Assembly (NCBI GenBank): GCA_036426205.1
Contig: CM071573.1
Span: forward strand, 72,080,580 to 72,144,579
Source: Ascaphus truei
Lineage: Eukaryota > Chordata > Amphibia > Anura > Ascaphidae
Direction of reading: 5' to 3'
DNA: 64,000 bases
The translations under genes were made by a program, and so were the position numbers. Shown here in pieces: positions 1 to 12,414 of this stretch. Position 1 is the stretch's first letter, and each line of letters begins with the position of its first letter. The notes under the pieces were generated by a model. That model was not told where the DNA came from. It saw only the letters and a list, made by a program, of their open reading frames with translations, and did no database searches.

Positions 1-41
1 TTGCATGCCATCAGAATGCTTTCTGTGCCACCAGATGTTAC
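1..41 (-). CDS. SGPL1: SGPL1 coding exon 7 (cut by the window edge)
   Basis: The first 41 bases read on the minus strand, after an acceptor (tattgtag), as VTSGGTESILMAC plus two bases. TSGGTESI is the phosphate-cup motif that holds the pyridoxal phosphate in S1P lyases. The exon continues to the left of the window. The catalytic lysine and the C-terminal half are therefore not visible here. Confidence 0.95.
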
Positions 42-403
42 CTACAATAAAGAGCAACAGTTCTCTTTGAAAACAACTCACTGGAAACGGACAGAAGATT
101 AAAATCAGGAGAAAGTATAATTGTTCCAGCTTTACAAGGTAGCAAAAATAAAGTGTTAAATAAATATATAGACAAAATTCAGGCACTGGATCCTGCCAAA
201 TAGATTACACTTCATTTCTGATACTGGATGTAAATAAAGATACAAGTAATTTACCAAATGATAAGGGTTTTATACTTTGATTAAAACCAGGTTCCCCTGC
301 ATCAATGTTAGAAACATCACCACTACACAAAACCTCATCTTAATTGGAGGTTCAGTTTAAAAAGAGGCAAACCAAGCAGCTTTTTTTCTTTTCATACAGG
401 ATT

Positions 404-712
404 GAAGCATGGGGTCTCTGGAGCTGAATCATTTAAGCTGTGGAACCCCCTACTTCCAGAGGTACATACCTACGTAGTGGGTGCCGGTAACCACTACAGG
501 GCTCACATTATAGACGCTTTTCAAAGCTCCCGAACACTGTGGGCCAATAGGAAGCAGTGACGTAATCCGGTGCGGCTTTCTATTGGCCATTGTGATCAGG
601 GGCTTTAAAAAACGGCAGGAGATACCAGCACCCCCTTTGGGGGAGTGTCTTCAGAAGCGGTGGGTCCCTGAACTGAAATTAACAGGGTTCAGCTCCAGAG
701 ACCCCCTGCTTA
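404..712. mobile_element. MITE-like element with about 24-bp terminal inverted repeats
   Basis: The left end carries GGGGTCTCTGGAGCTGAA at about 411-427 and the right end its reverse complement at about 690-706. The TIR similarity extends outward through AAGCA. There is no coding capacity. An inner inverted pair (GGCCAATAGGAAGC / GCTTTCTATTGGCC) lies at about 541-590. The superfamily is not settled. Confidence 0.7.
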
Positions 713-3353
713 CTGTACCAGGTAATAAGGATGGTCTCTTTATAGCAAAATTACACTATTAATTCCATGTACAACACACAAACATTTGGAGAACATGTGA
801 AAGATATGAAGCAGCTGAAGATACAATAGATAAATGTGACAACTGCAGTGAAAGACAATTGAACAAAAGGTATTAATCCAGTGTGTGAAAAGCTGCCTGA
901 GGTTGGGTACAGGCTTTTTTTGTATACTGTATATTGTGTAACCCAGTCTGGATGGAGATCACAGCACAAAGTTTAGTCAGCTCTTAGCAAATGTTCTGTT
1001 TATTTCAAGCTCCGTATCAGCAAGGAACAGCTATCCACGACCCCGTGTAGACAGTTTTACCCACAGGTTCCAGACAAAAGCAAAAAACGCTATCCAGAAG
1101 TGAATCAGCTTTAAGTATATAAAAAAAAATTGCCCTGTCTCACATCCAAAGCAAAAACAAAAAAGCATCCAAAGCACGAAGCAATATTACAATATGAATA
1201 GACTAAGTTACAATAACTGTGCATGAAAATAAAGGTTACATAGGTTATTCATAAATCACTTAAAGCCCCAGTCTTACCTAAACGTTAAAAAATTCAAATT
1301 TCCACTTTGAGAAATAACATTACACAGGGAAAAAAAAAAAACCCAGCCGGCAGGGCTGCATTAAAATATGAACTATACATTAATAATGCATGACTTTTTG
1401 CTTTACTGCAAATACATTGTATGCATTAAATTTGTTCTGGGGCATTAAAAAGGAATTAGAAGTCAGATTTAAATATATTTAATTCTTAATATACAACATC
1501 TTACAAGACATTTCGTCATTGTATTTTTATCGCCCATCACTATCATTTTTCTATACTTAATAAAAAAAGTACAATATTGATAATTAAACAAAAAAAAAAA
1601 AAAAAAAAAAAAAGGAAGAGGAAGTAAACATTTGTGGTTAGTACAAAGCAGTGTGTGAGAAATCCCCGTTTAAGGATTTGTCATTTTTTTGGTGGCTGGT
1701 AAATAGCTCAAACATTGCCTTGTATCTCAGTACGCCAGCAGTCTGGCCCTTGAGTCAGCATTGCCTAACATTGCAAGAAGCCTTGACATTGTCAGCTGGT
1801 CAGCCCATGCTTGTGCTGACTGGCAGTTTGCAAATGAAAAAACAGAAGCAGAAAATCATTTATACAAAATATGTAGGGGGAAGTTATAACACAGGCTTGT
1901 AATGATCCAAATTACCTTCCAAAACCACTGTAATAAGCAGCTTTTTAATAGATGTCAGTAAAGCTGCGCTTATAGTGCCGGCGAGTCAAAACAAATGTAT
2001 TGACGCAGTCGCGTGCGCTTTTAGTAGGCACGACGCGATGACAGCGCCTCGGCTTGGTCGCGATCACTGGAAGTCTTATAAGGCTAATTAGCCAGCTTTC
2101 TTTTACTAAAAACAAGGAGATATCTAGATTGGCCGCATGGCCGCATAGCAACAGTTAAGATGCATATCCTACTACAACTTGTATGCCTTTTTCAAAACAA
2201 AATCTCTGTACCCATAGCTATGCGAAACAACTTTTAATCTAAACTAAATTTTTATCTGGAAGGGCTGCAGACATAGAATGATATTACATATACTGCAAAG
2301 ACTCGCAATCCCCTACCTGGTGGTACTGGCCCAAATTCTCTTCCATATGAAAAAAAAAAAAAATATATATATGAAGTAATTGATGCGTATCTCACTTACT
2401 TGAGAGCCCAGTATTGCTTCCCTAAACAGACCCCGTTATGACGCCCCAAATTCTCACAGCACCTCGCTGTTCCATCGCAGCTACCTGTAAAAACCCCCAT
2501 CTCTCTCCCAGGTCAGTGTAAGATTATGGGAATAATGATCATGGAAAAAATAGCAAGTATCCGATCAATACTTCTGGAACAGTTGAGGTCTGGGAACCAT
2601 GGCTATGTGAGGCCCATCCCTCTCTGGATTTCATCTCACCTTGAATCTGTATGCGGTTACCATCTGCCTATTGCTCTCATTTCTGTATCTTTAGTCTATA
2701 TTCCAATTCAACACATTTTGATGTGCTATATTTTATATTCCCCTCCTCCCCCCTAGCTTTTTATTTTAATGCCCCATTCTTTCCCCCCGCCTGTTTTTTT
2801 TTTCATCTTGAAAATAAGCATTAAAAATAAATAAAAAAATAAAAAAAATAAGGAAAGCAAATCAAAGAATGTAAGAATGATATCATGCAATAGGTCTTAT
2901 TCAAGAGATTTCCTGTTTTAATATAAAAATAAAAAAAAACATTGCTAGGAGTCTTGTTAAAAAACATTAAAGGGAAAGCCCTTGTAGAATTTAAATGTTC
3001 CTAACATACAGTAAATGGTTACCATTTACATGAATCCAATGCCAATGGGTTATTTTACTCCTGTTTCAAACAGAAAGGAAATAAAAGACTTCAGACACAA
3101 AGAACACAAAAACTCCCTAAAATATTGACAAAACCAGGCTTCAGATAAAAGTCTAAAGTAAACAGTCACGTATATGTATTTTAATAAAACAATTCAAAAC
3201 TTCCTCAGATGTTACTTGAACCACAGGAAATACAGATAGGGAGGCAAAATCAAGATGCCACTGAACTTCAAAAATGCCTATTTACAGTTTAAATGTTTAA
3301 ACACTCTGGGTTCTTGGAGAAGGTTCAAATTGAGAGGGAAGCCTTGTGTGAAC

Positions 3354-3977
3354 TAGTGTTGTGAGGTAGTGAGTTTTGAAAAAAAAAATAAAAAAAACAG
3401 GTAACGGGTACCCGGCCAAAATCAATAGTTCTACCCAGCCGGGAACCCGGTTACCCGGTTTTTAACTTACCTGCAGGGTGGCGGCGACACCTAGGAACAG
3501 CAGCGGTCCTGTGGCGGTGGCAGCATCGGAACTGTCTTCAGCCTGTGTGGGACAGCAGGAATCCATTCCACAGCACCGCAGCAGGTAAGTAGTGTCTGTG
3601 TGTGAGCCCCCGGGGTTCCACATGACCGGAGCAGGAGATGGAGCGTTTCTATTGGACAGCCGGCTGTTAAATAGAAACGCGCCAGCAGGAGATGGAGTTT
3701 CAATTGGACAGCTGGCTGTCCAATAGAAACGCTCCGTCTCCTGCCCGGCCACGTGGTTCCCCGGCGGCTCACACACACACTGCTTATCTGCTGCGGTGCT
3801 GTGGAATGGATTCCTGCTGTCCCACGCCGGTTGAAGACACACTTCTGATGCTGCCACAGGTAAGTGATGTGATTATTTTCAGCTACCCTGACATTACCCG
3901 GCGCCGGGCCCACTTCTCAGTTGCCGGGTCCGGGTGGCTGGAAATGTGCCGGGTAACGGGTACTCGGTACACCACTA
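3354..3977. mobile_element. hAT-type fold-back transposon with 8-bp target duplication
   Basis: The 624-bp element begins TAGTGTTGTGAG and ends with the inverted match CGGTACACCACTA. It is flanked by exact 8-bp direct repeats GTGTGAAC (3,346-3,353 and 3,978-3,985). An 8-bp duplication and TAGTGKTGT-like ends fit hAT. Inside, arms at about 3,530-3,660 and 3,700-3,850 are inverted copies of each other, so the RNA or single strand would fold into a long hairpin. No transposase is encoded. Confidence 0.88.
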
Positions 3978-4654
3978 GTGTGAACCTTAAGAAATAGACT
4001 ACCATTTTTATTCGTTTTAAATGGGTGAAAAGAAAAACACATAGAAAATAATTTAGTTCAAAGTCACAATCCTAGCAAAATGGAAACTTTTCCGGGGAGG
4101 TCCTTTAGAGCTGTACCATCTTTTATTCAGCTCCAGGTACCCCTCCAGTTCCAGAGATACTCATTGATGAAGTTACCGGTGTTCCTGCTGGAATTTAAAT
4201 TGCTTTCCGATAGGAAGCCGCAATGGATGCCGTAGTAGCTTTCGTTTGGCTTGCGAGACTTGCAAGAACTATATTTTGTTTCCACTGGAGTGAGTTTAAA
4301 AACAGGTAACTTATTTGGTAAGTATCTAGGCAAGCTTGGGCGTGCAAAGCTGAAAATAGTGTCCTGGTCCATCTCGTACACAAAAAAAAACCAAATACAC
4401 AAGTAGGGAAAATTGCTGCTATAAATAAAACTTTGTAGGGGTTTGTGTAGGTTATTTGTAGGGGTTTGTGTAGGTTTTTATTTGTAGAACACTGCGTACA
4501 CTGGCTGTTACATAAATAAAAACATTATCCATGGAAGAATACTACAATTACAGATAAGTGCATGTAACATTAAAGTGTGACAAAGCATGCTAAAAGCTTT
4601 TCAAAGCAGTGGAAAATCAGTTATTTTAGGGGAAAGTTCTGGCTGAGCAGTTAG

Positions 4655-4985
4655 GTTAAGTTCAGGGTGAATACTACGTGACGTGCACACGCTCGCCACA
4701 ATTTCGGTTTGTTCGGTGGGAGTTTTCAAACTGAAAACTACACCCGGCGGCAAAGCACCGCGTTGAAGCTGCTACATTTTGCCGCCACAACAGAAATTGA
4801 TTTTTTGGGGATGCAGTCGCGTCACGCGAGTTGGTTCAGTGAACCAGCTCCGTGACACGTTCGCCACGTCCCCAAACGCCGCGACCCAACTCCTGCAGCT
4901 AAGGCACAGATCGCTGGGCTGCAAGAGCGCGCAGTGGAGGCGCGCACGGAAGTTCGCGGCTGTAGTTTCTACCCTGAACTCAGCC
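4655..4985. mobile_element. Fold-back element flanked by TTAG
   Basis: Ends GTTAAGTTCAGGGTGAATAC and, inverted, GGCTGAGTTCAGGGTAGAAA form TIRs. Direct TTAG copies flank both sides (4,651-4,654 and 4,986-4,989). The interior is CpG-rich and non-coding. This is a non-autonomous DNA transposon of unassigned family. Confidence 0.7.
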
Positions 4986-5772
4986 TTAGACACACTAGAA
5001 CAGTAAAATAGGACGTTGGAAGTTTACGCTTAGTTTTAACAGTGACTGTATCTGGACCGAGGCTCATATTTAGCATGTGAGTAAGTCCATGTAGCTTAAC
5101 TCGTCCCCTTCTTAAAGAACACCAAGTCCTATTTTCTTCAACTTTATTGAGGGGAGTTAACAGAAATATAAAAGTTCTTATATGTAGATGGTGCTAGCAG
5201 ATTTCTCTTGTAAGGAGAATAACCTGTAAGAGGAAGGTGTTCTGCTATTGGGAAGTGCTTCTCTGAGGGGAAGGTAAAAAGGATTTCCTTTCTGAGGGAG
5301 CAGTGGAAGTGTCTACTCACTTTGGCTGCTTGTTGAAAAGAGGGAGCACACTTTCCTGTCAGACAGGAACACACTAAGGGGCATAACAATATGCAGATAA
5401 AGCAGGGGAGAGGACTAAACCAATCTCAAACTGTGAGTATTGGTAGGTTGCCAGGGCAATTGACTAAAGGCTGTGTAAAAGGTAATTACTTGTAACAACT
5501 ATGTTGCAATTTTCACAGCTCTGGACTTCCCTGGGGAGAGCTGGCACTGTGAGAGCAGAGAAAAATATACAGAAAATATACAATCCTGTTCCAGGACAGA
5601 CTGGATTAATTGGACAGTAATGCTTCCACTTCCCTTTGAATAAATCAACAGTCCTACTTCAGAAAACAAGACTTTTATGCTTCTGAAATTCAGATTGAGT
5701 TCAACTTAATTTAGGGATCTACTTCATGGGCTTCAAATAATTACATTTGATTTGTATTTTGCACAAACTTAC

Positions 5773-5901
5773 AGTTCCACAAGTACCTGGACCGCCATTG
5801 AAGAGGGTGCATGTCATTCTCACTACTTCCGCTTCCATTTTGCGTACACCTGGGAAAATATCAGGATGCAGAGGATTGGACCATGCAAACTCTCCATAGA
5901 C
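5773..5901 (-). CDS. SGPL1: SGPL1 coding exon 6
   Basis: This 129-nt exon (43 codons, phase 0 on both sides) is bounded by ctatag and ACT|gtaag. It encodes [36 protein letters not shown] and CGT. The [10 protein letters not shown] and LFNGG blocks are hallmarks of the S1P lyase / group II decarboxylase fold at the entrance of the PLP pocket. The reading is uninterrupted. Confidence 0.97.
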
Positions 5902-6581
5902 CTATAGAGAGAAAAAAAGGCAATGAAAATATCAACACAAATGATTTGACAAAAACCCTGGAGGACCTTTTCTGCAACCACCAAGTAGAATTACTTTATT
6001 CCTACCCAAGAAATGTGTACCAGTAATAAAACAACACCTTTCAATACCTTTGGAAAGTGTAATACTTTGAGCGATTTACACATTTTTACCACCATAAAAG
6101 CTAGGATATTTAAGTAAACTAACAGCAGAAAATTGGATCCTTTTGCAGACAGATTTACCTTCTAATGGATACAAATGTAATTATACATAAAAAAATGCAT
6201 TTGTTTTTAAAAGGTCTAAAATGTTATCTTCAGACTATTTTAACAGCAGCAAACCAATATCCTACCCACGAGGGAAAAAAAACAACAAAAATAGAGTTAG
6301 ATACAGGTGTGGCAAATTGAACAAACCAAAGCTTGGCATTAACACACTTATTAGGTTAAAATTTGCATCTGCAGAACACTTCCCACTTTTTCAAGACAGT
6401 CTAAGATACAGAGCAGACCTTTATGCATTAACTTTGATTACTTTATGACCTTGCTAATTGTGGAAAAAAACTTCCCATTAAAGAAAGGCATTATCTGAAG
6501 AAAACAAAACAGGCTCATGCACAGCACTAGGCCACAGTAAATAGAGGGATGTAATAGTACTACCTAATCGCATATATTTAC

Positions 6582-6661
6582 CTTTACTAATAACTGGGTC
6601 AGTTTTTGATCTCCACTGTAAACTGTCCCAGAGACTTTTCCTGTTTCCCACGATACCTCAC
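6582..6661 (-). CDS. SGPL1: SGPL1 coding exon 5
   Basis: This 80-nt exon is bounded by ttcag and AAG|gtaaat. It reads GEVSWETGKVSGTVYSGDQK then LTQLLVK, matching the conserved [20 protein letters not shown] segment. Joining exon 4 in phase 1 gives one residue more than the human spacing between YSS and SGT. That may be a real amphibian difference or a one-codon slip in the acceptor choice. Confidence 0.95.
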
Positions 6662-7699
6662 CTGAAATAGAAAACAACTTCCAGATTCACATTCAGTCAC
6701 TGGATATGAACAGTGAAGAGAATGAAAACAAGAAAATAACGACTGTACAGAAAAACAAACATTAAACTAAAGCGGGAAAAAAAGTGCAAATTTGTGACAT
6801 AAAAGCGCCAAATTAAAAAAGGTTAATCTACTGCAAGCTAAAAGCATTTAAGGTAATTTGTCATTAAAAATAATTAGAAGTGCAAAGAAAGGGGTGTGTG
6901 AAGCGCTAATGCCTAATTTCTAACTAACTATTTTACGTGAACATGTACTGTAAGTGTATCCTACACACTAAAAGATTATTACAATATATAAAAAGTAATA
7001 GATATCTATATACATATATGGGTAAGGCTGCCTGAAAAAGTAACTGTTCGATGCAGATCAGAACATTGTTGGTATTAAAAATAATTACACTGACATTCTG
7101 GCTCAACATTGAAACAGTTTGAAAACACAAATTTACTTTTCCCAACCATAACCATATTACTTAGGGCTTAATTTTTAATTAACAAATGAAATCATCCTTT
7201 GGAGGATACTTGTAGAGGAGAAAAAAATAAATAAACATCTAGTAATGCCACATGCCACATATTAATACTGTACATTATGTTCCTTGCGATTTAATAGGAA
7301 AACAAGAAACAGAATTTGATGGCAAATAAGAACCACCTGGCCCACCAAGTTTACTCGTGTCTCTTCCCCCCTCTTCCACCTGTTTGAAAACTGCAAACTC
7401 CATTTGAACTTTGGCTTTCTTTTATATTTAGGATAACCTTATGCCAATCCCAAGCATTTCTGAATTACCTTACTGTATGAGCCTCTACCAACTCTATTGT
7501 GAGGCTATTCATCCACCACCCTCATCTTTCCCAAAGTCTGCCAGCCTCCATCTTCAGTGCATGTTCTAGCATTTCTCTCTCTGAAATATGCTCCCTCCTG
7601 TACTTTGATTAAACTATGTATTTGAAAGTTTCTCCCTTCTCTCTTCCAAGATGTACATATTAAGGCTCCTCTGTCTTTCCTGATAAGTTCCATGGTGAA

Positions 7700-7985
7700 A
7701 ACACTGGGTGCGCAAACTTTTTCTAGTGCACTCCCCTGCCTGCTCTCCCCCCTTGCTCACGCTCCCCCAACTTACCTTGTCTCCGGCGTTGACATCACAA
7801 CGTCATGTTGCCATGGCAATGCGGTGTCATGTGACACCACGTCGCCAGAAGCCACCAGACAAGGGACCTTGCAAGGGCTTCGTGCACACTCCCCGGCATT
7901 TAATTAAAATGTTTTAGTTAGAGCGCTGGGCCTCTGTAAGCGTCACGTCCCCTCCCCCCCCCCAATGAAAATATAGCAACCCCCA
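7700..7985. mobile_element. GC-rich repeat of the GGTGCGCAAACTTT family
   Basis: It starts with TGGGTGCGCAAACTTTTTCT. Its CpG-rich body (GTTGCCATGGCAATGCGGTG and nearby GTGACACCACG) is shared with the copies at 15,662-16,505 and 22,010-22,400. The ends resemble hAT termini (CAGGGGTGCGCAAA), but no target duplication was confirmed for this copy. Confidence 0.6.
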
Positions 7986-8179
7986 GGTGTTGTGCATGAA
8001 CCAATTTAAACAGCGCTTCTTTGCATCATCTCTAATTTATTCGTGTCCTTCTAGAGATGTAGCTATCTACAGAAGGACCGTACTCTGTCTTCCCAACGAT
8101 CTTTAATGCGGCATCGCTAACTCTCTCTTTCTGCTGCCAATACATCTCGCTATACAATCTGGCTTTCCCCATTGCTTTA

Positions 8180-8760
8180 TGAGGCTAATTCCCCGCTGCC
8201 TCAGACCACGCGCCTGGACTGCAGACAGGCGGCGTGTGGAGAGGCACTTGACCGCTATCTGCGGTCTGCAGGGAGCAGCGGCCGGGGTTCTCCCGGGCTG
8301 CAGGAGGAACCCCCCACATGCCCTCTGCTGCTCTCCCTGCTACTCCGCCTCCCCCCCCTCCTGCGGATGGCTGCATTGGGGGTCGGTCTCTCGGGCTGCA
8401 GGAGGGAGCTGCTGCCGGCTATATGCAGCTCCACCCCACACATACCCTCCTCTCCGTGCTGATCCCTCCGTCGGTCCGTCTGTCCCTCCTCCAACACACA
8501 CACCACACACACACACACACACCCCCCACCTTTTGGAGATGGGGGAAGCTCTGACAGATCCAGCCCCCGCCTCTGATAGGCTCACCAGCGCACCACGTGA
8601 CACGTCACTGCTCGGGATCGCAATTTTCTTGCATCCCCTGCCGGCTGACGCATCACAGCACGTAGTGAGCCGTGCAGCCAGGGGGGACTGGGACTGGCTC
8701 GGGAGGATACCCCTGCTGGTGAGGAACGCGCACGCACCATGCGCACCGCCTGACCAAACC
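8180..8760. other. CpG-rich block in SGPL1 intron 4 with a (CA)n run
   Basis: A local GC- and CpG-rich island with a CACACA run at about 8,490-8,521 lies between SGPL1 exons 4 and 5. Several overlapping open frames exist, but they lack any recognisable protein pattern and overlap one another. It could be a transposon body or an intronic CpG island. Confidence 0.5.
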
Positions 8761-8809
8761 CCTAAAGCAGACAAATGTCTAGGTCAGCACTCCCCGTGAA
8801 GTAGTGCAA

Positions 8810-9165
8810 TACAAGGAATAAAATAATCAGAATATAATCTAATACCAATGTGAAATTATTTAGTATCAACATGTGATTCAATAAAAATCTCCACTCAAAC
8901 CCTTTAATAAAGAAATATGGATAGCACCAAGGAAAAACCAGCAAATAACACAATAACAGAAAGTGAGCCAAATCTCTTGAATTGCAGACCCACTCCAGCC
9001 TCCATGAGTGTCAGCATCTCGCACACTGGTGCCTTCTGTCACGTCTGGTAGCAGCCGCCCGAGAACAGGGAACATTTCTCTCGCTCTCCTCTCACGCCAG
9101 ACTACGCGTTTCACTGGTGGTCAGCTTCCTCGGTAATTGTGTTTTTACAAGATGCAGTCAAGGCT
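8810..9165 (-). mobile_element. Penelope-like terminal repeat fragment
   Basis: Read on the minus strand it contains GAAGCTGACCACCAGTGAAA then CGCGTAGT. This is the signature of Penelope-like element terminal repeats in fishes and frogs (a short downstream hairpin plus GAAACGCGT). No reverse transcriptase is attached. Confidence 0.55.
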
Positions 9166-10223
9166 GTACTTATTGTAAGTGCAAACACCGTATGGTTTTA
9201 ATGAGGTAAATATACATTTTGTGTACAATCTACACCAATGGCATTCAACCTTTTTGGTTGAGGAACACTAGAATTGTGAAATTCTGGGGAACTCCAAATG
9301 TGTGTGTGTGTGTGTCTCAGAAGTACTACACTGATCACATCTCTGAATATACTCAGTTTACCACAACTCTGTACATCCCTCAACCAATGCCTTATCAAAT
9401 CAACCACTTTCGAATCCAATCCCAAGCATTGCCACTTGTTTATCAGTCTATGTGCATCAGTGTCAAAGGGCTCAATCTAGAACAGCTACATCTACTGCTC
9501 CATCGTGATCTATTACATTGGGCACCCAGTCCAAAAAGTCAATTATGTTTTTATCTCCCTCGAGTAAATCCGGGCTGCTTGGAATCTTTGAAGTAGCTGG
9601 ACTTTAGATATTAAATTATTTATGTCAGCAGTTTTTCCAGTACTTTAATGTATCCAGTCTAGCCCCACTGGCTTGTCTTCCCTATTTTTATCTTATTTAT
9701 GGTCCCATCATTGTTTGACTAATGATGGGACCATAAATTACTTTGAGGATTGGCAAACAGTCTTCTCAGCAAAGGGCATTAAAATTCTATGAAAAGGTTA
9801 AAAGTAAACAAAAAATATTTTAAAATACTTCTACTTTTTCACTGTTTTATGTAGGTGATTGTGTCAATCAGCTGCATTTAACCTATTAAACAGGCCACTG
9901 TATGTTGTTTCCATCCTAGATGGGACTTCCCCTTTAAGTAAAAGCAGAACAGGTTTAAGAGATCGCCGTAAAGTTACATTTCCTGTTGGATAGGCTTACA
10001 GTATGAACGTTTGTGAAGCCAAAAAGGTCAGAGCAAATAAAGTTCTAATCATTCTGCAATATTTTACCTGGTTAAACACATACGGGTTTTTTTGCCGTAG
10101 TCGCCTCCACAACTTTTTATATTGTCATGGAGAATGGAGAAAGTGAAAGAACCACTACACTGTTCAGGTATTTGCTAAAATGAAAAGCATAATGGAAAGT
10201 CAAAATATTTTAATATTCTATGC

Positions 10224-10418
10224 CAGGGATGTTCAACTCTAGTCCTCAAACCCCCCCAACAGGTCAGGTTTTCAGGATATCCCTGCTTCAGCACAGGTGG
10301 CTCAATCAGTGCCTGCTTCAGCACAAGTGGTTCTGATTGAGCCACTTGTGCTGAAGTTGGGCTATCCTGAAAACCAGACCTGTTGGGGGGGCTTGAGGAC
10401 TGGAGTTAAGCACCCCTG
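10224..10418. mobile_element. Fold-back hAT-like MITE, family A copy 1
   Basis: The element is a near-palindrome. It opens CCAGGGATGTTCAACTCTAG and closes with the inverted equivalent GGAGTTAAGCACCCCTG, with AACAGGTCAGGTTTTCAGGA repeated in inverted form inside. Three more copies lie at 20,981-21,155, 30,527-30,719 and 33,782-33,910. Confidence 0.85.
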
Positions 10419-10436
10419 TAATCTATGCATCAACGC

Positions 10437-10921
10437 ACAGTTTCTCAACCAGGGAGCTGGGGAACCCTGGTGTGCTGCTACCCTCTGCCAAGGCCCATGG
10501 GAAATAATCCTCAGATGGCTGCCCAGCAGACCCCTCCCTCCCCCCCCCCACCACCACATGGCCTAAAGATGCAGAGACTGCGATTTGCATCTCCCTTCTC
10601 AACCTGGCACAGAGGAGAGAGTAGCCTCTTCATCTCCTGACAGAACATGACACGCCCACTTAGCAGCTGACTTATTTGAGGTGTGTGGGAAGGTGGGAGG
10701 AAAGAGGGAAGTGAGAGCTTTGTGTCTGGAGGGTAAGAGGCTAGTGATTTTAGTGGGGAGGGAGAATGTATGTGGTATAAGTAAGAGATGGGGGGTAAAT
10801 GTGTTTAGGATCAAGACAGGGCGACTACAGTGTGAGAAAGGGGGATAAATGTGGAGCGTATGTGGAATGAGTAAGATCTGACGACCAGGGGTGCCCCTGC
10901 TCAAAAAAGGTTGAGAGCCAC
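10437..10921. mobile_element. hAT-like element with TTCTCAACC ends
   Basis: The left end CAGTTTCTCAACCAGGGAGC and right end AAAAGGTTGAGAGCCACTAC are inverted relatives of the widespread CAGTGGYTCTCAACC hAT terminus. The interior includes a C-rich run and no transposase frame. A related left end lies at 27,921. Confidence 0.65.
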
Positions 10922-11158
10922 TACTTTGTCTCGCTAATGTGGAGTACAAATCTTCTGGGGTGTAAAAAAAAAAAAAAAAAACAATTTAAAAAAGTGTACA
11001 CACCTTTTTAAATCCATCACAGTAATTCACACTTATTTTAAGACTCTTTTTTTTTAAATTGGTATTACAGAAGATATTATGGAAGTGCTACACTCGATCA
11101 AGTTACAATTATAGCTCTTTAAAAAGCTAATCTTAAACATACATTCTACAGATCCAAG

Positions 11159-11745
11159 TACAGCTCAACCCGTTATAGCGCAATCCGCTACAATGCTTAT
11201 AACGTTTTTTAAAGCAAAATGCCCGCTGTGCGAGGACTTACCTGGCATCTGCAGCGCTCGCCTCTCTCCCTGCATCAGGTTGCGTCCACGTGCGCGGCGC
11301 ACATCTCCAAGAGATATATATATCATTCAATGCTTTATTGCCAACGGACACACACACCCCTCCCCTCCACTAATAATTTTAGCATACCATGCAGGAATCG
11401 AACCCATGACCCTTCATACACTAATAGGGATTCTCTATCACTGCACCATATGATTGGTGTGATGTCATATACTCTATTACGATTCCTGCATGGTATTCTA
11501 AAATTAGTGGGGAGGGGGAGGTGTGTGTGTGTCCGTTAGCAATAAAGCATTGAATGTTATAAAGAAAAAATAAATGCTTGGAGATGTGTGCCCCGCACGT
11601 GGACGCAGCCTGATGACGCAGGGAGAGTGGAGAGAGCTGCAGATGCCGGTATGTCGTCTCGTGGCGGCCATTTCACGATCCCGGTTATAACACTGTCTCA
11701 TTATGTGGACCCTGAGCACCGCGTTAGAATGGGGTTCAGCTGTAG
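11159..11745. mobile_element. Palindromic Tc1/mariner-like non-autonomous element
   Basis: TIRs begin CAGCTCAACCCGTTAT on the left and, inverted, CAGCTGAACCCCATTCTAAC on the right, each bordered by TA. Nearly the whole interior is a second inverted repeat (arms about 11,225-11,385 and 11,488-11,660), so the element folds into a long hairpin. The same terminus occurs at 51,858 and, inverted, at about 61,125. TA flanks and the CAGCTGAACCCCGTTATAAC end suggest a pogo/Tigger-like relative, by inference. Confidence 0.75.
11389..11449 (-). ncRNA. tRNA-like Pol III promoter (A and B boxes), probably SINE-derived
   Basis: On the minus strand TGGTGCAGTGATAGAG resembles an A box. GGTTCGATTCC, about 44 bases further on, is a perfect B box, and the spacing fits a tRNA. 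The sequence does not give a convincing cloverleaf with an intact acceptor stem, so it is more likely a tRNA-derived SINE head or tRNA pseudogene sitting in the hairpin loop of the 11,159-11,745 element. Confidence 0.5.
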
Positions 11746-12008
11746 TAACATGACAAGTACACTATTTACCATTCCAATTGGATTAATATAGCCATCACAA
11801 AATCTACCATATAATTAACATGGCAAGTAACACATGGGCATGCATTAAATGTCCCTTTGCACACATTTAAATAGATGCAAATCAATAATTGTAACCCATC
11901 CAGGCTGGTCTTTCACATTGTATCTCTTTCATGTAGCTGAACAGAGTAAGAAATTACCAAGTATCGGGTTGATGTTCTACTTCATTAAGGTTAAGTGAAA
12001 CACTCTTA

Positions 12009-12414
12009 GGCCGAGTCCATAGACGGACAGGCCGTGCTGAGGCGTGCGGACGCTCCGCGCTGAGCCCCTGCATCCTCAATGAGGATGCCTTGAGAGGGGG
12101 CTCACGCGAGCGTCCGCAAGGCGTGCTGGAGAGTTGGAGGTTTCAGCCGAGCGCCAAGCTGTTTTTCAGCGCGCTGTCGGCTGAAAACCTCCAATCACAG
12201 CACAGCAGTGTCGACGTCACGGCGCGTGACGTCGACGTCAGTGCGTCGCGGGCCATTGGCCCAGCGACGTCACTGCCCCGCCTCCAACCACCTCCCCCCG
12301 GCTCTGATCGCGCACGCTGGCTCGCCTGTATGGGCATGAAATCGCCCAGATTTCAGCAGGCGAGCCTCAGCGTCAGCGCGGCTCGGATCGCCTCACCCCT
12401 CTATGGCCCGGGCC
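12009..12414. mobile_element. Fold-back element, family B copy 1 (GGCCGAGTCC ends)
   Basis: The left end TTAGGCCGAGTCCATAG and right end, inverted, TTTAGGCCCGGGCCATAG form TIRs. Inner arms carry GAGTTGGAGGTTTCAGCCGA and its inverse. It is CpG-rich and non-coding, and lies within 110 bp of SGPL1 exon 4. Other copies: 25,988-26,263 and 38,031-38,280. Confidence 0.7.

Larger units (their letters stand above)
42..5772 (-). other. SGPL1 intron 6
   Basis: No exon-like segment is recognised in this intron apart from the transposon copies listed separately. It holds A-rich runs (for example 1,591-1,612). Short GC-rich inserts such as 1,960-2,080 look like degraded fold-back elements. Confidence 0.7.

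Noticed and set aside
8172..8799. Frames of 206 and 144 codons near 8.2-8.8 kb
   Set aside because: Same GC-bias effect: the frames overlap on both strands, the (CA)n run encodes His-Thr repeats, and no conserved motif is present.
11389..11449. Functional tRNA gene
   Set aside because: A and B boxes are present, but no convincing acceptor stem, anticodon arm or terminator was found. A SINE head is more likely.
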